Origin: Edaphochlamys debaryana | Lineage: Eukaryota > Chlorophyta > Chlorophyceae > Chlamydomonadales | Direction of reading: 5' to 3' | Assembly: GCA_016858145.1 (NCBI GenBank) | Contig: JAEHOE010000004.1 | Location: 992,001 to 1,056,000 of the forward strand | DNA: 64,000 nucleotides | Shown: positions 61,811 through 64,000 of the stretch, piece by piece | Layout: every line of letters begins with the position of its first letter | Numbering within the stretch: the stretch's first letter is position 1 | Position numbers and translations under genes: made by a program | Notes under the pieces: model-generated | The model's input: the letters and a program-made list of their open reading frames with translations, nothing else | What the model was told of the DNA's origin: nothing | Database searches by the model: none

Positions 61811-64000
61811 ATGGAACCGCCATCAGTGAAGCTGTGGCGGACGCCTGCGGTTGTGAGGTGCATAGGTGCACATGTTTCGCCGAGCTTCGCGGCTTGCGCA
61901 CTGCGACTCGTATGCCGCGCTTCCGCTGAAGCCCTGCAAGAGCACCGCGTGGTATACCTCTGTGATCCTGTCCCAGAAGACGTATTCAAGCGGCGGTGGG
62001 GCACACCGGACGAGTATGCGGGCATGTCGCTTCGCGAGCGGCGCCAGCTGCTCCGCCAGGTCGCGGCAAGCGGTTCTACCGAGAACCTGAAGGTCGCGGT
62101 CGCAGCTTCGGGTTGTCTCCTCGCGGCCTCCGTCTTTGAAGGCGCTGCCGCCGGTGGACATGTGAGCACGACCTGCGCTTGGCTGCGCGCGCAAGGCTGC
62201 CCGACGGAGAGCCTCGCCGGCTCTTCGGCCCTCGTCGCTGCGGCCGCCGCCAAGCAGCGCGCCACGGTCGACTGGCTGCTCAGGCAGGGCTGCGCCTGGT
62301 GCGAGCGGGCGGTTGGCGCTGCGGGAGCTGCCGGCGCTGTTGACCTCATGCGGCATCTGGCGCAGCAGCGGCCCCACCAGGAGGAGGAGGAGGCGCAGGA
62401 GGAGGCGGAGGAGGAATGGGAGATGGAGGTGGACGAACGGTTCGCCACGCTGGCACACGGCGCAGACCTGGTGACGCTGCAGCGGCTACTGGCAGAGGTG
62501 AGCGGGGCAAGGCCACAGGCCCGGCCCGGCACGGCCTGCTGGCTGAAAGCACCTCGTCCCTTCCGCTTATGACAGCTCCTCACGGGTCACGGCCCCTTTC
62601 TTACCCTCTGGATGTCCCGACAGTGGCCCGAGTGGCTTGTGGGCAGCAGCTCGGAGCAGCGGCGTCGCTCCCTGGGCGAGCAGGAGCGAGCGGCGCTGCT
62701 GGCGGCGGCGGCGGGCAGCCCCACGGCGGACTGGGCCGCCAAGGTGGGGGCGGGTGTGCGTTTGCGATCGGGGGCGAATGGCGGGTCCCCCGTGCATGCG
62801 CGGAGGGCGGTGATGAGGGGGCGGGTGAAGCGAGCTGAGAGGCAGCGCTTGTGTTCCCGGCGTCCTACACCGTAGGCTTGGGCGTGCGGTGGGGTGTGGG
62901 CGCAGGCTATGGACCTAGCTGAGGCCGTAGAGCACGGCGCTGCTCGGCTGCTGCAGGCTTCGGGCGTTTTGGGGGGTTCGGGCCACGAAGCCCAAGGTCC
63001 GGTTGCATGCCTGTCCCCCGTGCCGTCAGGTGGCGTGGCTGGAGACTCAGCGGGGGGCGCCAAAGACGAGCGCGGCCGCCCGCAAGGCCGCTCGCTGCCC
63101 CGATGCCGCCACTCGGCTCAGGTACGTCACCCTCGCCGCCTTCTTGACAAGCAAGGGGGGTTCCGAAGCTGAACCAGTACCAGTAGCACACGGAGTCAGT
63201 TCATAACTGTCCTTGACTCTCGTCTCCTCCGTGTTTCCGTCCGAGCCTTTCGCTTCATCCTCCAACTGCTCTTCCACCACCTGAACCCCCGCACCCACGC
63301 AGGTGGCTCCAGTCCCGGGGCTGCCCCTTCGACTCGGGGGCCGCAGCGGCCGCCGCACGCGCGGGCTCCACCGAGGCGCTGTCCCTCCTGCTCGCCCAGG
63401 GCGTGGCGCCAGGCCCCGAGGTCTCGCGCGCCGCCGCTGCGGGCGGCAGCGTGGAGTGCCTCCGGCTGCTCCACACGGCCCGCTGCCCGTTTGACGGCGA
63501 GGCATGCTTGCTGGAGGCAGCCGAGGGGGGCCACAGGGGCGCAGTTCTTTGGCTGCTGGAGGAAGGGATCGTGGGCCGGCCACCCGCGGCCGGGGCCCTG
63601 GCGGCGGCGCTGGAGGCGGCCGCTAGGGGCGCAGCCGGGCAGGCTGCAGTCGGTGTGCTTGGAGCCCTGTGGGAGCGGGCGGCGGGAGGGGGCGTGGCGC
63701 TGGGAGAGGGCGTGTGGCTCAAAGCGGCCGCAGCCGGCTGCAGCGAGGTGCTCGAGTGGCTCGGTGCGCGGGGCTGCGCCAAGGGGGTGAGTGGGGGCCT
63801 CCCGAGCGAAGCGGTGTTCGCATGGAGGGAAGTCGGGGCTACCGAGAGGGGTGCCAGAGCTTGCCGCTGGGAGTGCAAGGGGCCCTCACCTCGGCAGAGC
63901 CCAGGGGGGTCACCACTCAACACTTGCTGCTCCACCAGGTCTCTTCCACAATCGCAATCTCTCTCTCGCCACACCGTCCTGCCGCTCTCTTACCCCACCC
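61811..64000 (+). CDS. F-box-like / ankyrin-like repeat protein (3' end outside window)
   Basis: The ATG at 61811 (MEPPSVKLWRTPAVVRC) opens a 687-nt first exon ending at 62497. Then come 62624-62743 (WPEWLVGSSSEQRRRS), an uncertain exon starting at 62906 (AMDLAEAVEHGAARLLQ), 63030-63121 (VAWLETQRGAPK) and 63303-63786 (RWLQSRGCPFD ... GARGCAKG). More exons must follow beyond 64000. The first 45 residues (P-VVxRIGAHV...ALRLVCR pattern) look F-box-like. The rest alternates small helical units with GCP and CPFD endings (LRAQGCP, LLRQGCAW, HTARCPFD), the degenerate ankyrin style common in green algae. An acidic Glu-rich stretch lies at about 62380-62440. If the F-box is real it would act as a substrate receptor in an SCF ubiquitin ligase; this is inference. 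The exon 3 donor (GTTTTG near 62965) is weak. Confidence 0.75.

Noticed and set aside
1..64000. tRNA, rRNA and transposase genes
   Set aside because: Looked for by eye (cloverleaf arms, conserved rRNA segments, DDE or reverse-transcriptase motifs); none could be supported.

Overview
The window is GC-rich nuclear DNA from a volvocine green alga (the Chlamydomonas/Volvox group). I base this on a multi-module pherophorin, an axonemal dynein heavy chain, genes split into dozens of short exons, introns full of C/T or G tracts that mostly open GTG[A/C/G]G and close CCCCAG, and many low-complexity Ala/Gly/Pro insertions. I cannot name the species. All gene models below were built by hand from splice dinucleotides, reading phase and recognisable protein motifs.

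Layout. (1) 1-6189, minus strand: most of a GHKL-type ATPase gene resembling SMCHD1/GMI1/MORC proteins, 24 exons visible, 3' end beyond the left edge. (2) 6190-7707: divergent intergenic region. (3) 7708-13237, plus: an ankyrin-repeat gene in which nearly every repeat is one phase-0 exon of about 99 nt; one exon is a base short. (4) 14167-47251, plus: a single 33-kb gene for an axonemal (single-headed inner-arm type) dynein heavy chain. I resolve 82 exons whose phases agree throughout, giving a predicted 5,307 residues. That is roughly a thousand more than usual, mostly because of low-complexity insertions. (5) 47252-52154: 4.9 kb in which I can support no gene. (6) 52155-60150, minus: a secreted extracellular-matrix pherophorin, 23 exons and 914 residues. 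An N-terminal and a C-terminal pherophorin domain flank three tandem Cys-rich modules, each preceded by a polyproline rod. (7) 60151-61810: divergent intergenic region. (8) 61811-64000, plus: an F-box-like/ankyrin-like gene running off the right edge.

The genes do not form an operon or an obvious pathway. Dynein acts in the flagellum, pherophorin in the extracellular matrix, the GHKL protein probably on chromatin, and the two ankyrin proteins are of unknown role. The most unusual signals are structural. At least six dynein introns carry a second copy of the preceding exon end plus its 5' splice site. A minisatellite in the GHKL gene stays open in frame. There are GC-AG introns, the pherophorin has a triplicated module, and several perfect palindromes occur in and around the pherophorin 5' region.
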